From Ignavibacteria bacterium (GTDB lineage: Bacteria; Bacteroidota; Ignavibacteria; Tepidaquicellales; Tepidaquicellaceae): 61,318 bases of DNA. The notes under the pieces were generated by a model, which saw only the letters and a program-made list of their open reading frames with translations, was not told the DNA's origin and made no database searches. Shown here piece by piece: positions 1-10,455 of this stretch. The position numbers and the translations under genes were made by a program. The stretch covers positions 1 to 61,318 of the forward strand of contig JADHVP010000003.1 in assembly GCA_016783945.1 (NCBI GenBank), given 5' to 3'. Position 1 is the first letter of the stretch, and each line of letters begins with the position of its first letter.

Positions 1-112
1 CGAATTGTTCTGATTTTACAGAATTATTAATAAAGAGAATAAATGCAAATACTGCAATTATTTCTATTATTAAAAAATTCTTTTTTATTATTAAGTTTTT
101 TATGTTTGACAT
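1..112 (-). CDS. N-terminus of a secreted/membrane protein, truncated by the window edge (MSNIKNLIIKKNFLIIEIIAVFAFILFINNSVKSEQF...)
   Basis: Minus-strand ATG at 112, upstream AGGGGG Shine-Dalgarno-like stretch, signal-peptide-like hydrophobic N-terminus, open to the edge. Confidence 0.5.
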   Translation of the reverse strand, partial: MSNIKNLIIKKNFLIIEIIAVFAFILFINNSVKSEQF

Positions 113-637
113 GATTTCCCCCTATGCAAAATGCATAAATGTTTTAGAAAAAAGTTTAATTAGGTTAAATTAAAAAATAAAGATTTTTTGAAAAGAAGAA
201 ATATTTTGTGAATTTGCTTCACTGCTTTTTATAAATAAGGTTTATGGTTTTTAAAAATTTTTTTGTTGTTGGGAAAAGTCCCTTTTTATGCTGAGTTTAT
301 ACTATTTTTAACAATGAAGTAATATTACTGCTTAATTCTATAAATAGTAGCTTAATTACTTAGTTCAATTTACAAACATAAATATTTGTTGTCAAGGCTA
401 AAATAAAAAACATAAAAACTTTATTAATAACAATATCAAAATTAATTATTTTTTTTCTTTAAGATTTGTTTAATTATTACTTATGTTTGATGAATCGGCT
501 TCTATGTTATGAATTTTTTTTATTTGGTAAATGAATATATTATTTTATATCTTTGCTAAACAAATAAATTTTTAAACGATATTATTTCTCATCTGTATTT
601 AAAAATTCAGGGGAAAATCTAAGATAAAATAAATAAA

Positions 638-3043
638 ATGCAAAAATCAATTTTCAGTAACATAAACTTTTTACCAATTATTTTTTCTATTATTTTTTGC
701 GTATCGATTTTGAATATTTCATCGGCACAGGATAATTTGAATAATAATAATTCGCAATCAAAATATTCCCAGGTAAGAATTTTTATCGCATCACAACAGG
801 ATATACAGCGACTTGCAAATTCTGGTTTGTTCTTAGACCATGGTATTCGCAAGGATAACTTTTTTGAAACCTGGTTATCTGAAGTGGAGATTAAGATGCT
901 TCAATTATCGGGTGTAAGTTATGATGTAACTATTCCAGATTGGGATTATTATTACAATTCATTACCAAAAATGACTCCGACCGAAATACAGGATGCGATA
1001 CAGGAATCTATTGACGATTATAATGTAAGTCACAGCATATATGGAACTATGGGGGGACATTTAAAATGGGAAGAAGCTATTGCCAAGCTTGATTCAATGA
1101 AAAGTGAATACCCGGGTTTAATCTCTACAAAGTTTTCAATTGGAAACAGTTATGAAAATAAACCTCTCTGGACTGTACGAGTATCTAACAATCCTGAAGT
1201 TGTATCGGGTAAGCCACAAATTTGGTTAAACGGAATGACACATGCCCGTGAACCATTAGGTATGTCAAATATTCTTTATTACATGTACTGGTTGTTTGAA
1301 AACTACAATATAGATCCTATTGCAACATATATTTTAAATAATAGAGAAATCTATGTAACACCTTTTATTAACCCGGATGGTTATTATTATAATCAAACAA
1401 CTAATCCGAATGGTGGAGGTATGTGGAGGAAAAACAGAACTCCTCAAGGTAGCTATACAGGTGTGGATTTAAACAGGAATTATGGTATATATCAATTTTG
1501 GAATTCGTCAAATGGGGGTTCTAGTACTAATCCATCGAGTGATACCTACAGGGGTACAGCTCCTTTCTCTGAACCTGAAACTCAAGTTGTACGTGATTTT
1601 GTAAATTCAAAGAGTTTTAAATCCATTTTCAACTATCATACTTATGGTAATTATTTAATCAGACCATGGGCATGGTGTGATCCTATTGCACCTCCAGACA
1701 GTATGACCTATCATGAATGGGCAGCGGACATGACACAGTTCAATAGTTATTTATACGGAGTGGCATCCACAACAGTAGGTTATAAAGTCAGGGGAGATGC
1801 TTGTGATTGGATGCATCACGATTCGGGACATGCTAAAACATTTCCGTTTACTCCTGAAGTTGGAACAGCAGGTTTCTGGCCCTCACAATCCTTGATTCTT
1901 CCTCAAGCACAAAGTTGTGTCTGGATGAATATATATCATTGTATGATTGCTGGCGCCTTTATCTACCCTAATTTAACTCAGTTTAATCAACAGTATTATA
2001 ATCCGGGTAATAGCGGTAACTTGAGAGTTCTTTTTAAAAACAAAGGACAAGCTTCTGCTCAGAATGTTAAAATCCAGTGGACATCACCAAGTTCTTATAT
2101 TACGATACCAACAAGTGTATACTCATATCCAAATATTAATTCACTCGTTAAAGATAGTTCTATTTTTAATTTTTCACTATCAGGCTCTGTACCCAATAAT
2201 TCTGCGATACCAACCGTTTTGAAATTCAAACAAGAAGATACAAACATTGTACATACAGAAGCCCTTTATGTTTTGATTGGAACGGGCTTAACTACATTTG
2301 CCGATAGTGCTGAGAATGGTTTTAGTAACTGGACAACTAACCAAGGATGGGCTGTAACGACCTCTCAATATCATACTCCCACTCATTCATTTACAGATAG
2401 TCCATTCGGCAGTTATCAGAATAATGCTAACAATTCAATGACATTGAGTGCTCCGATAAACATAAGTTCATACCCGGTTGTTTTCTTGAGTTTTTGGCAT
2501 AGGTACAATACGGAAGCTGGTTATGACTATTGTAACGTTGAAGTATCGAGCAATAATGGAATCACCTGGCAAAAAATATCATCTTATAATGGAGTACATA
2601 CCTCATGGACTCAAGAAGTATTTGATATAACTTCTTATGCAAATGGAACATCTCAGTTAAAGATTAGATTTACTTTAACCAGTGATGTTTACATTACTGC
2701 AGATGGCTGGTATGTCGATGATATTAAATTGACAAATTACACTAACGTAGTGACAAACATTAATCCTAACATCACAACTTTAAAATATTCATTGCTACAA
2801 AATTACCCGAATCCATTCAACCCAAATACTACGATTAAATTTGAAATTCCAAGAGCAGAATTCACACAATTAGTAATATATGATGCTCTCGGAAGGGAAG
2901 TTGCTAAATTAGTCAGCAAGGAACTGACAGCGGGTAGCTATGAAGTTGAATGGAATGCAGAGAACTATGGAAGCGGTATTTATTTCTATCAGTTAAAAGC
3001 GGGAAGCTTTATAGAAACTAAGAAGATGATGCTGTTGAAATAA
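638..3043 (+). CDS. M14 family zinc carboxypeptidase with T9SS C-terminal sorting domain
   Basis: Signal peptide; GMTHAREPL / DLNRNYG / NYHTYGNYLIRPW / FTPEVGTAGFWP motifs typical of M14; C-terminal QNYPNPFNPNTTIKFEIP...KKMMLLK. Confidence 0.88.
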   Translation: MQKSIFSNINFLPIIFSIIFCVSILNISSAQDNLNNNNSQSKYSQVRIFIASQQDIQRLANSGLFLDHGIRKDNFFETWLSEVEIKMLQLSGVSYDVTIPDWDYYYNSLPKMTPTEIQDAIQESIDDYNVSHSIYGTMGGHLKWEEAIAKLDSMKSEYPGLISTKFSIGNSYENKPLWTVRVSNNPEVVSGKPQIWLNGMTHAREPLGMSNILYYMYWLFENYNIDPIATYILNNREIYVTPFINPDGYYYNQTTNPNGGGMWRKNRTPQGSYTGVDLNRNYGIYQFWNSSNGGSSTNPSSDTYRGTAPFSEPETQVVRDFVNSKSFKSIFNYHTYGNYLIRPWAWCDPIAPPDSMTYHEWAADMTQFNSYLYGVASTTVGYKVRGDACDWMHHDSGHAKTFPFTPEVGTAGFWPSQSLILPQAQSCVWMNIYHCMIAGAFIYPNLTQFNQQYYNPGNSGNLRVLFKNKGQASAQNVKIQWTSPSSYITIPTSVYSYPNINSLVKDSSIFNFSLSGSVPNNSAIPTVLKFKQEDTNIVHTEALYVLIGTGLTTFADSAENGFSNWTTNQGWAVTTSQYHTPTHSFTDSPFGSYQNNANNSMTLSAPINISSYPVVFLSFWHRYNTEAGYDYCNVEVSSNNGITWQKISSYNGVHTSWTQEVFDITSYANGTSQLKIRFTLTSDVYITADGWYVDDIKLTNYTNVVTNINPNITTLKYSLLQNYPNPFNPNTTIKFEIPRAEFTQLVIYDALGREVAKLVSKELTAGSYEVEWNAENYGSGIYFYQLKAGSFIETKKMMLLK

Positions 3044-3152
3044 CAGGAACACTTTTAGAAATTTATTTTTAACGCTTTGCGTCTTTGCATGTGCATTCTT
3101 TATGTGGGGACGCAAAGTTTGTTTATTGTAGAATAAACAAAGGAGTTAGAAA

Positions 3153-5396
3153 ATGTTATCAAAATTTATTTTTTACCTAATCGTTGTACAATTACTTTTA
3201 ATTCAATTCTTACCTTTATCCGCTCAAGATAATCAGGGAGATTTAGAATTAAAGGATTTATCGGTTTCAATAAATGGGTCGATCTTACTTCCAATAATCA
3301 ATCCTGATGCAAAAATTATATCAGAAAATAGAAAGTATTGGTGTTCATTTGTTATTGGAAAAGTTACTGATGAAGATAGAGAGTTAGTTAATTTTAAATT
3401 ATTCTTTAAGAATGAGCTATTGTTTGTTCTTCCAAAAGCTCCCGGTTCTGACGTTGATATATCAAACGCAGGATATGTAGTATTCTTCGATCACTCTGAA
3501 CATTTTCGAAATAAATTAAAACTCCATTTCTATTCTCCAAATGGTAAATTTCTATTTAGTAGATCTTATTCGGGTGCTGATATGTTTGGCTTTTCTAAAT
3601 CGGGTAACAAATTCGGAATTAGAAATGCTGAAAATTTATTAGTTGTTTCGATTTTAGATAGGACAGTTGAAAAATTTGAGAAAGGATACCAGTTTGATGT
3701 GTCAGAAAATGACAAACTGATAGCTGTTGCATTGGTGAATAAGATTAAAATTTATGGTTATGGTAGTTTAATCAGAATTATAAAAACAGGCTTGAGCTAT
3801 CCCCGTAAGGTTCAGGTATATGCGGACAAACAAATAGTGGCTGTAGTTGATAAAAGAACGCTCCATGTTTACTCGATAACAGATGGAAGATTAATATTTC
3901 TTAAACAAATTAACGGTGCTCTTTCGTATCGTGATTTAAAAATAGTTGGAGATAAAATTGTAACCGGTATTCATAAAAGAACGGAAACTGAATCAAGAGG
4001 ATTACTACGGACTTATTCAATAAACGGTAATTTGAATAAAGAGATGCAATCATTAGGTAGACAGATAAAACATTTTGAGGGAATTGACCTGCCAAAACAA
4101 AACAATTCAGATTATGATCCTATCCCCTGGCCCTTTGCTCCTTTCGATAGTATGCGAACGATCTGGAATCATTATGAACAGCACATGGGTTCAGGAATTA
4201 CTTCTTCCTATTTACATCAGGGTTTAGATCTCATCACACCAATCGGTGAACATACTTATGCAGTTGCTGATGGCATTGTGAAGTGTGTATTAACTCTTGG
4301 AGGAGCATCTTACTGGAGAATAGCTATTAGCGACACGCAGGCAGCCGGGTTTTCGGATGGTTGGCTATATGCACATTTGATTCAAAATACTATTCAGTTT
4401 GATGTAGGGGATACTGTGCAAATTCACGATTATCTTGGGGATATTATTTACTGGTCTTCTAATTGGGGACACATTCATTTTGTACAGATTCGCGATTCCG
4501 GATTAGTATGGTCTTACTCGGATAATGAATGGGGGATTAATTTTAATCCGATGCTGGCACTGCAACCGTTAGCTGATACGACATCGCCTTATATCGATAC
4601 AGTTTTCAATTATTCAAAATTTGGTTTTTGTTTGAATGAAACGAGTACTTACCTTCAACCTGATAGTCTTTATGGTGATATTGATATTATAGTTAAAGTA
4701 ATTGATTATGCAGGTGCTTCGGAATGGCAGCAGCCTGCTTACCGTACATATTACTGGATTAAGAAAGTGTCCAATGATAGCTTGATATTTCCAAGGACAA
4801 TGGGACAAATCTTAAACCATCAATATCCTTTTTACGAAGGTAATCATTACGTACCTTATGCAACTGTAATTTATAAAAGGGATGCAATACTTCATGGTTC
4901 AAGCTGGATGAGTACAGTTAGAAACTTCCATCATGTAGTGACAAACAGTAATGGGGATTCTTTAATAGAACTATCCGAAAAAAATCTTGCGTTCTCTACA
5001 TCAAACTATTTAGATGGTGCGTACAGAATTTTTATAGAAGTTTTTGATGAAGCGGGTAATTCTGACATAGACAGCATGGACGTGCAATTTAAAAATGGAA
5101 TTACATCTGTTGTTGGAAATAATGAAGAACCTGTTTCATATTCTTTGAAGCAGAATTTCCCAAACCCATTCAACCCTGAAACCAAAATTGAATTTGAGAT
5201 TCCTAAAAAGGAATTTGTTCAGCTAATAATTTATGATGTTCTTGGCAGGGAAGTTGCAATGCTGGTTAATGAAGAATTGAAAGCAGGGAGTTATAATGTT
5301 GTTTGGAATGCAGAGAAAAATGGTAGTGGAGTTTATTTCTATAAGATAAAGGCAGGAGATTATACAGATATTAAGAGAATGTTATTGGTTAAATAA
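3153..5396 (+). CDS. Secreted M23/LytM-like peptidase-domain protein with T9SS C-terminal domain
   Basis: HQGLDLITPIGEHTYAVADGIV, YAHL and HIHFVQIRD motifs; C-terminal QNFPNPFNPETKIEFEIP...KRMLLVK. Confidence 0.7.
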   Translation: MLSKFIFYLIVVQLLLIQFLPLSAQDNQGDLELKDLSVSINGSILLPIINPDAKIISENRKYWCSFVIGKVTDEDRELVNFKLFFKNELLFVLPKAPGSDVDISNAGYVVFFDHSEHFRNKLKLHFYSPNGKFLFSRSYSGADMFGFSKSGNKFGIRNAENLLVVSILDRTVEKFEKGYQFDVSENDKLIAVALVNKIKIYGYGSLIRIIKTGLSYPRKVQVYADKQIVAVVDKRTLHVYSITDGRLIFLKQINGALSYRDLKIVGDKIVTGIHKRTETESRGLLRTYSINGNLNKEMQSLGRQIKHFEGIDLPKQNNSDYDPIPWPFAPFDSMRTIWNHYEQHMGSGITSSYLHQGLDLITPIGEHTYAVADGIVKCVLTLGGASYWRIAISDTQAAGFSDGWLYAHLIQNTIQFDVGDTVQIHDYLGDIIYWSSNWGHIHFVQIRDSGLVWSYSDNEWGINFNPMLALQPLADTTSPYIDTVFNYSKFGFCLNETSTYLQPDSLYGDIDIIVKVIDYAGASEWQQPAYRTYYWIKKVSNDSLIFPRTMGQILNHQYPFYEGNHYVPYATVIYKRDAILHGSSWMSTVRNFHHVVTNSNGDSLIELSEKNLAFSTSNYLDGAYRIFIEVFDEAGNSDIDSMDVQFKNGITSVVGNNEEPVSYSLKQNFPNPFNPETKIEFEIPKKEFVQLIIYDVLGREVAMLVNEELKAGSYNVVWNAEKNGSGVYFYKIKAGDYTDIKRMLLVK

Positions 5397-5418
5397 TAAT
5401 TCACTTTATTTATAACTC

Positions 5419-5456
5419 AATCCCCCTTCTTGGAAACAGAAAGGGGGATTTTTTAT
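5419..5456 (+). terminator. Rho-independent terminator
   Basis: AATCCCCCTT...AAGGGGGATT stem followed by T-run, just after the 3153-5396 CDS. Confidence 0.75.
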
Positions 5457-5477
5457 ACCCCTTTCTGTTTAGGTAGA

Positions 5478-5852
5478 CTATCTCCCGAACTTAATTTGCC
5501 CCCTTGCATTTATAAACATAATAAATGTATTTATAGCCCCTATTATTACAATTATAGCGATTATTAAAACGTTAATAGCCTCTGTTAACGTCTTTACAAC
5601 CGCTGTTAACGTCTTTACAGCCGCTGTAAAGATGATTACAGCCATCAGAATTGTAATTATTACCGCTGTAAATGTATTTATAACGACTGTAATTGCGTTT
5701 CCAGCCTCTATAATTACAATTATAACGGTTATATAAACGTTAATAGCCTCTGTTAACGTTTTAATAGCTGCTGTAAAGATTAATATTGTCGTGATAATTA
5801 ACCATAAATCTTCTAAATAATACCTTGTCCGTGTCCATAAATGAGAGATTTC
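5478..5852 (-). other. Uninterrupted 124-codon minus-strand reading frame spanning the 21-bp array (no standard ATG/GTG/TTG at its 5' end; first ATG is internal)
   Basis: Manual codon read-through: EISHLWTRTRYYLEDLWLIITTILIFTAAIKTLTEAINVYITVIIVIIEAGNAITVVINTFTAVIITILMAVIIFTAAVKTLTAVVKTLTEAINVLIIAIIVIIGAINTFIMFINARGQIKFGR*. Confidence 0.4.
5523..5803. repeat. Degenerate tandem array, 13 units with exact 21-bp period
   Basis: Core (A/T)A(C/T)A(G/A)CC-like position recurs at 5536, 5557, 5578, 5599, 5620, 5641, 5662, 5683, 5704, 5725, 5746, 5767, 5788 with no indels; consensus about AACGTCTTTACAGCCGCTGTA. Confidence 0.9.
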
Positions 5853-5971
5853 CTAAAAAAAGCTTGATTTTATCATATTTTGAGGAATTTGAGATGACCT
5901 CTCTGTTTCCCCTCCCTGCCTGCTGCAAGCATGGCTTAGTAAGGAGGGGACTAAGGAGGGGTCTTGTGAAA

Positions 5972-8632
5972 TTACTTAATTAAAATCATCTTCTTTACAT
6001 CGGAAAAATCATTTGTCGTTAATTTATAGAAATATACACCGCTTGGATAAGCTGAACCATCCCAATCAACTTCGAAGCTTCCTGCATTAAGTTTTTCATT
6101 CACAAGAGTAGAAATTTCTTTCCCGAGAATGTCATAGACAATCAATTTTGTAAGAGATGATTCACGAATATCAAACCTAATATTTGTTGTGGGATTGAAT
6201 GGGTTGGGATAGTTTTGATGTAATACATATTTATCTGGAACGTGTGAAGATAAAACTTGAATACCAATAGCACCCGAAGGTCTAAATCCGAGAATGAAAG
6301 CATCTAAAGTACCTCCTCCGAACGTACCTTGATAATAAGCTCCACCTCCCGGATCCATTACAGGGAAGTCAGAACTCCAAGTATATCCAGTAACTAATAT
6401 ATTGTTATTTCCATCTGAAGTTATCGAATGTCCTCTATCTCCGTCATACAATCCTCCACTCCCTCCATAGTACGTAGCCCAGTACCGAACACCGCTTGAA
6501 CTAAATTTTAATATGAATGCATTTACTTTGCCTGAACCTGAATATGTTCCCTGGAAATATGCACCGCCTCCTGGATTATGTAATGGAAAGTTAGTGCTGT
6601 TAGTATATCCTGTAACTAATATATTATTATTCTCATCTGTAGTTATTGAACCTCCATAATCAGAACCATTCCCACCATAATAAGTAGACCACAGGCGGAC
6701 ACCCGTTGAGTTAAACTTTAATAAAAAAGCATCAAAAATTCCTCCAATAGTATTTTGAAAATAAGCACCACCCCCAGGATTTTGTAATGGAAAATTTGAA
6801 CTAGCACTTCCAGTTACCAAAATATTATTATCATCATCTGTGGTTATTGAGTAACCTTGACAATAAGAACCATAATGAGTTGCCCATTGCCTTAAGCCTG
6901 CGGAATTAAACTCTAATATAAAAATATCATAATAACCTCCTAATGCTCCTTGGAAATATGTACTCCCTCCTGGATTATATGTTGGGAAATTTGCACTTTC
7001 CGTAAATCCTGTTATAAGAATATTGTTGTTTCCATCTGTTGTTATTGAATTTCCTATATCCCATAAGTATCCTCCATAATAAGTAGCCCAAAGTTGTACA
7101 CAATTTGAGTTAAATTTTAAAATAAAAATATCAGCACTTCCCGCATTTGCACCTTGATAGAAATATCCACTGCCGGGATTATATACAGGAAAGTCTGTAC
7201 TAAATGTATACCCTGTAACTAAAATATTATTATAACCATCTGTTACTATTGACAATGCTAGATCAACACTATCTCCTCCATAGTACGTAGCCCACTGCCT
7301 AATACTACTCGAATTAAATTTTAAAATAAAAGCGTTAGGGTTTTCATAACTTCCACCAATATTCTGAAAATAAGCTCCTCCCCCCGGATTTTGTAATGGA
7401 AAGTTATAGTTACTTGAAGTCCGTCCCGTAACCAAAACATTATTAACTAAATCTGTTGTTATTGAATATCCATAATCAAAACCATTTCCTCCATAGAATG
7501 TAGCCCAAAGTCGTATTCCATATGAATTAAACTTTAAAATAAATGCGTCTGTGCTTGAATTTGTACCTTGGAAATAAGCTCCACTTCCTGGATTCTGAAG
7601 GGGAAAATTTGAACCCGAGGTATATCCTGTAACTAATATATTGTTATCGGTATCTGTTGTTATTGAGTATCCGCCATCACTTCCACTTCCCCCATAATAA
7701 GTTGCACCAATATAAGGATCAATTATAAGTTCTTTCGTTTTATCATATTCTACTGTATTAATTCTTATTGTTCCATCTGTATCTTTTATGTAGTTACTTT
7801 CAACGATTTTACCATCAGATTGGTAAGTTAATAATACATCTGTTTCCAACTCTCCGAAAGGATTTACGGCTCTTATCTTTCCTTCTTCAGTAATGTAAAT
7901 TTCATCTTCGTTTTTATACTTAAGTTTTATATCTTCAACATCACCGCCAGGTTTTACGAAGAAGTCATATTTCAAACCTTTCTCATTACTATAGTAAACA
8001 AGGTCAATGTTATTATACACATTTTTGTATATTACTTTTCTGTAGCCGTGAACGTTTGCTATTCCATCCGAACAGTGAGCATAATAATAATTGAAGTACT
8101 CTGTTGTCTGCTCTTCGTTCACTGTCTTGAAATTCTGATTCATTCCTACAATGTCCAAATCCATTCTATACATCTTAACCTTTTTTTCCTTCATATCATC
8201 TTTAAAAGGATCATGAATTCTATCCATTTCTTTATTACCCGCTGCCAGGTTGTTTGGAAGGTCTTCATACTTATAAAAGACGAAGCTCATTCCTTTATTT
8301 GTTAAATAAAGGTCAACTCCGTTAAGCTCTGCTTTATAGAGAATGTCCGGTCTGAGCTTTCCTTCGGTGTCTATAATCTGTCCTATGTTAGGTATGAAGA
8401 TAACATCTTTAGAAGCGGATTTTATAAGACTGCTCTTATCGTTCTTATTAGTAGTGTACTCAGCCAATTTCATCGGGCTGTTCAACTGTAATTTCAGGTA
8501 GTCCGTTGTCTGAACTAAAGATTTTACGATGTTAGAATTATTATTACTTGTTTGGATAGTTTTCTCTTTGTAAGAAAAACTGAACAGGAAAACACAAAAG
8601 AATAAAACAGAAATGAATAATTTTGTTTTCAT
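5972..8632 (-). CDS. SBBP-type beta-propeller repeat protein with T9SS C-terminal domain
   Basis: Repeats of NNNILVTGYTxSxxFPLxNPGGGAYFQGT...DAFILKFNSxGxRxWATYYGGxGxDxGxSITTD; C-terminal QNYPNPFNPTTNIRFDI...KKMILIK. Confidence 0.85.
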   Translation of the reverse strand: MKTKLFISVLFFCVFLFSFSYKEKTIQTSNNNSNIVKSLVQTTDYLKLQLNSPMKLAEYTTNKNDKSSLIKSASKDVIFIPNIGQIIDTEGKLRPDILYKAELNGVDLYLTNKGMSFVFYKYEDLPNNLAAGNKEMDRIHDPFKDDMKEKKVKMYRMDLDIVGMNQNFKTVNEEQTTEYFNYYYAHCSDGIANVHGYRKVIYKNVYNNIDLVYYSNEKGLKYDFFVKPGGDVEDIKLKYKNEDEIYITEEGKIRAVNPFGELETDVLLTYQSDGKIVESNYIKDTDGTIRINTVEYDKTKELIIDPYIGATYYGGSGSDGGYSITTDTDNNILVTGYTSGSNFPLQNPGSGAYFQGTNSSTDAFILKFNSYGIRLWATFYGGNGFDYGYSITTDLVNNVLVTGRTSSNYNFPLQNPGGGAYFQNIGGSYENPNAFILKFNSSSIRQWATYYGGDSVDLALSIVTDGYNNILVTGYTFSTDFPVYNPGSGYFYQGANAGSADIFILKFNSNCVQLWATYYGGYLWDIGNSITTDGNNNILITGFTESANFPTYNPGGSTYFQGALGGYYDIFILEFNSAGLRQWATHYGSYCQGYSITTDDDNNILVTGSASSNFPLQNPGGGAYFQNTIGGIFDAFLLKFNSTGVRLWSTYYGGNGSDYGGSITTDENNNILVTGYTNSTNFPLHNPGGGAYFQGTYSGSGKVNAFILKFSSSGVRYWATYYGGSGGLYDGDRGHSITSDGNNNILVTGYTWSSDFPVMDPGGGAYYQGTFGGGTLDAFILGFRPSGAIGIQVLSSHVPDKYVLHQNYPNPFNPTTNIRFDIRESSLTKLIVYDILGKEISTLVNEKLNAGSFEVDWDGSAYPSGVYFYKLTTNDFSDVKKMILIK

Positions 8633-8831
8633 CTTAAATAATTATTAAAATTAGAAAAACGAAAAACAATTATAGTAGTGATAGTACTTGCAGATAGTAT
8701 GTTTTTCATACCTACCTCGTTTAATCAAAAATAGATAATTTATTATAAACAATCAAACAGATTTTTTCAACAAGTTTTTATCTTTCCTTTTTAATATATT
8801 TATTCAAATTAGCATTACTTATTTTTGCTGC

Positions 8832-10391
8832 ATGAAAACATTATTCACGAACGCAAAGGTCTGGTTGGGGAAGAATTACTTTGCCGAAGCGGTCGGTTTT
8901 GATCCGACGGATGGTAACATTGACTTTGTCGGTAAAACTGTTGAAGCAGAACAAAAGCAAAGTGATTATGATGAAGTCATTGATTTAAAAAATAAACTAA
9001 TAATGCCGGCTTTCACCGATGGTCATTGTCATTTGGTAAATGGAGCATTAGAGTCGGACGAACTCAATCTCAGGAATGCGGAGACAAAATCGGATTTTGT
9101 TAGCATCATAAATGAGTATAAGAAAAAAGGTACCACGTGGATTTACGGAGGTCATTTCTCTGAAACAAATTTTAAAGAAGAAATAAAATTAGACAAGTTT
9201 TTCTTAGATGAAATTTGTTCTGATATTCCTGTCTTAATTACAAGATTTGATAATCATTCGGGTTTTGCGAATTCAAAAGCCCTGGAGTTAACAGGAATCG
9301 AAAGTATAAAGAATGAATTTATCAAAGGTGAAATAATATCGGATGAACATGGAGGTTTAACAGGTGAACTTAAAGAAGGAGCTTTCTATTATGTCTCTGA
9401 TAAAATACCTCACAAGACTGTACAGGAGAAATCAGCGTTAGTTCTCGACGAGATAAAGAAACTTTACTCGTTTGGAATTGTATCGGTTTCGGATATTACA
9501 CAACCGGAGGACCTCGATGTTTATGAAAAACTTTTAAATAGAGATGAATTAAAATTGAAAATTTATTCCATACTTCCATTTACAGAATTCGAGAATATTG
9601 AAGACCATAAAAAGAGATTTGCAGATTTTTATTCATATATTAGATTCAGATGTTTCAAAGCTTATTATGACGGAGCTTTATCAAGTGAGACGGCACTCTT
9701 CTGGGATAACTATATAGATAAAGACCACAACGGGCTTAACACCGATTTTGTTACGAGTGGAAACTTTAAGAAAATCGGGGTAGAGATCGATAAGGCGGGT
9801 TATCAAATGGCAGTCCATGCTATAGGAGACAAGGCAGTAAGTGAACTGCTTGAATTCGATAAATTTCTTACAGAGCAAAACGGTTTAAAGAAAAGAAGGT
9901 TCAGGATCGAGCATGCACAACATATTAGGGAGTGTGATTTCAAAAAATTCTTTGATCAAAAAATAATTGCATCAGTACAGCCAACACATCTTTATATAGA
10001 TATCAAATCAGCTAAGGAAAAGCTAAAGAATTTCCAATCGACACATAATTACAAACAATTAATTGACAGGAGTGTCAAAGTTTGTTTCGGAACGGATTTT
10101 CCCATAGTAGATGAGAATCCCTTTGTAACTATTTACTATGCAATGACAAGAAAAACTGACGATACTGGAGAGGAGTTCTTTAGTGAGAATAAGATTGATC
10201 TTGTAAGTTGTCTCGAAGCATATACAATTAATAATGCTTATGCAGTATTTCAGGATAATGTGCGTGGTGACATCAGAATTGGTAAGGCTGCTGATCTAAT
10301 AGTTTTGGATGATTTGTTTGAAATGAGTCCCGATGAAATCAGGAATGCAAAAGTTGATATGACATACATGAATGGAGAAAGAGTCTATTAA
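8832..10391 (+). CDS. Amidohydrolase family protein (YtcJ-like)
   Basis: MPAFTDGHCHL, RIEHAQHI, FGTDFPI, ADLIVLDD motifs. Confidence 0.85.
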   Translation: MKTLFTNAKVWLGKNYFAEAVGFDPTDGNIDFVGKTVEAEQKQSDYDEVIDLKNKLIMPAFTDGHCHLVNGALESDELNLRNAETKSDFVSIINEYKKKGTTWIYGGHFSETNFKEEIKLDKFFLDEICSDIPVLITRFDNHSGFANSKALELTGIESIKNEFIKGEIISDEHGGLTGELKEGAFYYVSDKIPHKTVQEKSALVLDEIKKLYSFGIVSVSDITQPEDLDVYEKLLNRDELKLKIYSILPFTEFENIEDHKKRFADFYSYIRFRCFKAYYDGALSSETALFWDNYIDKDHNGLNTDFVTSGNFKKIGVEIDKAGYQMAVHAIGDKAVSELLEFDKFLTEQNGLKKRRFRIEHAQHIRECDFKKFFDQKIIASVQPTHLYIDIKSAKEKLKNFQSTHNYKQLIDRSVKVCFGTDFPIVDENPFVTIYYAMTRKTDDTGEEFFSENKIDLVSCLEAYTINNAYAVFQDNVRGDIRIGKAADLIVLDDLFEMSPDEIRNAKVDMTYMNGERVY

Positions 10392-10404
10392 AAATCATTA
10401 CAAA

Positions 10405-10430
10405 AAACCCGATTGTATAACCGGGTCTTG
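10405..10430. terminator. Hairpin between convergent genes (ACCCG...CGGGT)
   Basis: Inverted repeat between two convergent stops, A-run on the left. Confidence 0.45.
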
Positions 10431-10455
10431 AAAACGTTAATATTAATGTTTGGAT

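Noticed and set aside
8048-8305. Plus-strand 85-aa ORF antisense to the SBBP protein
   Set aside because: Lies entirely antisense inside a well-supported CDS; low-complexity residue content and no family resemblance.
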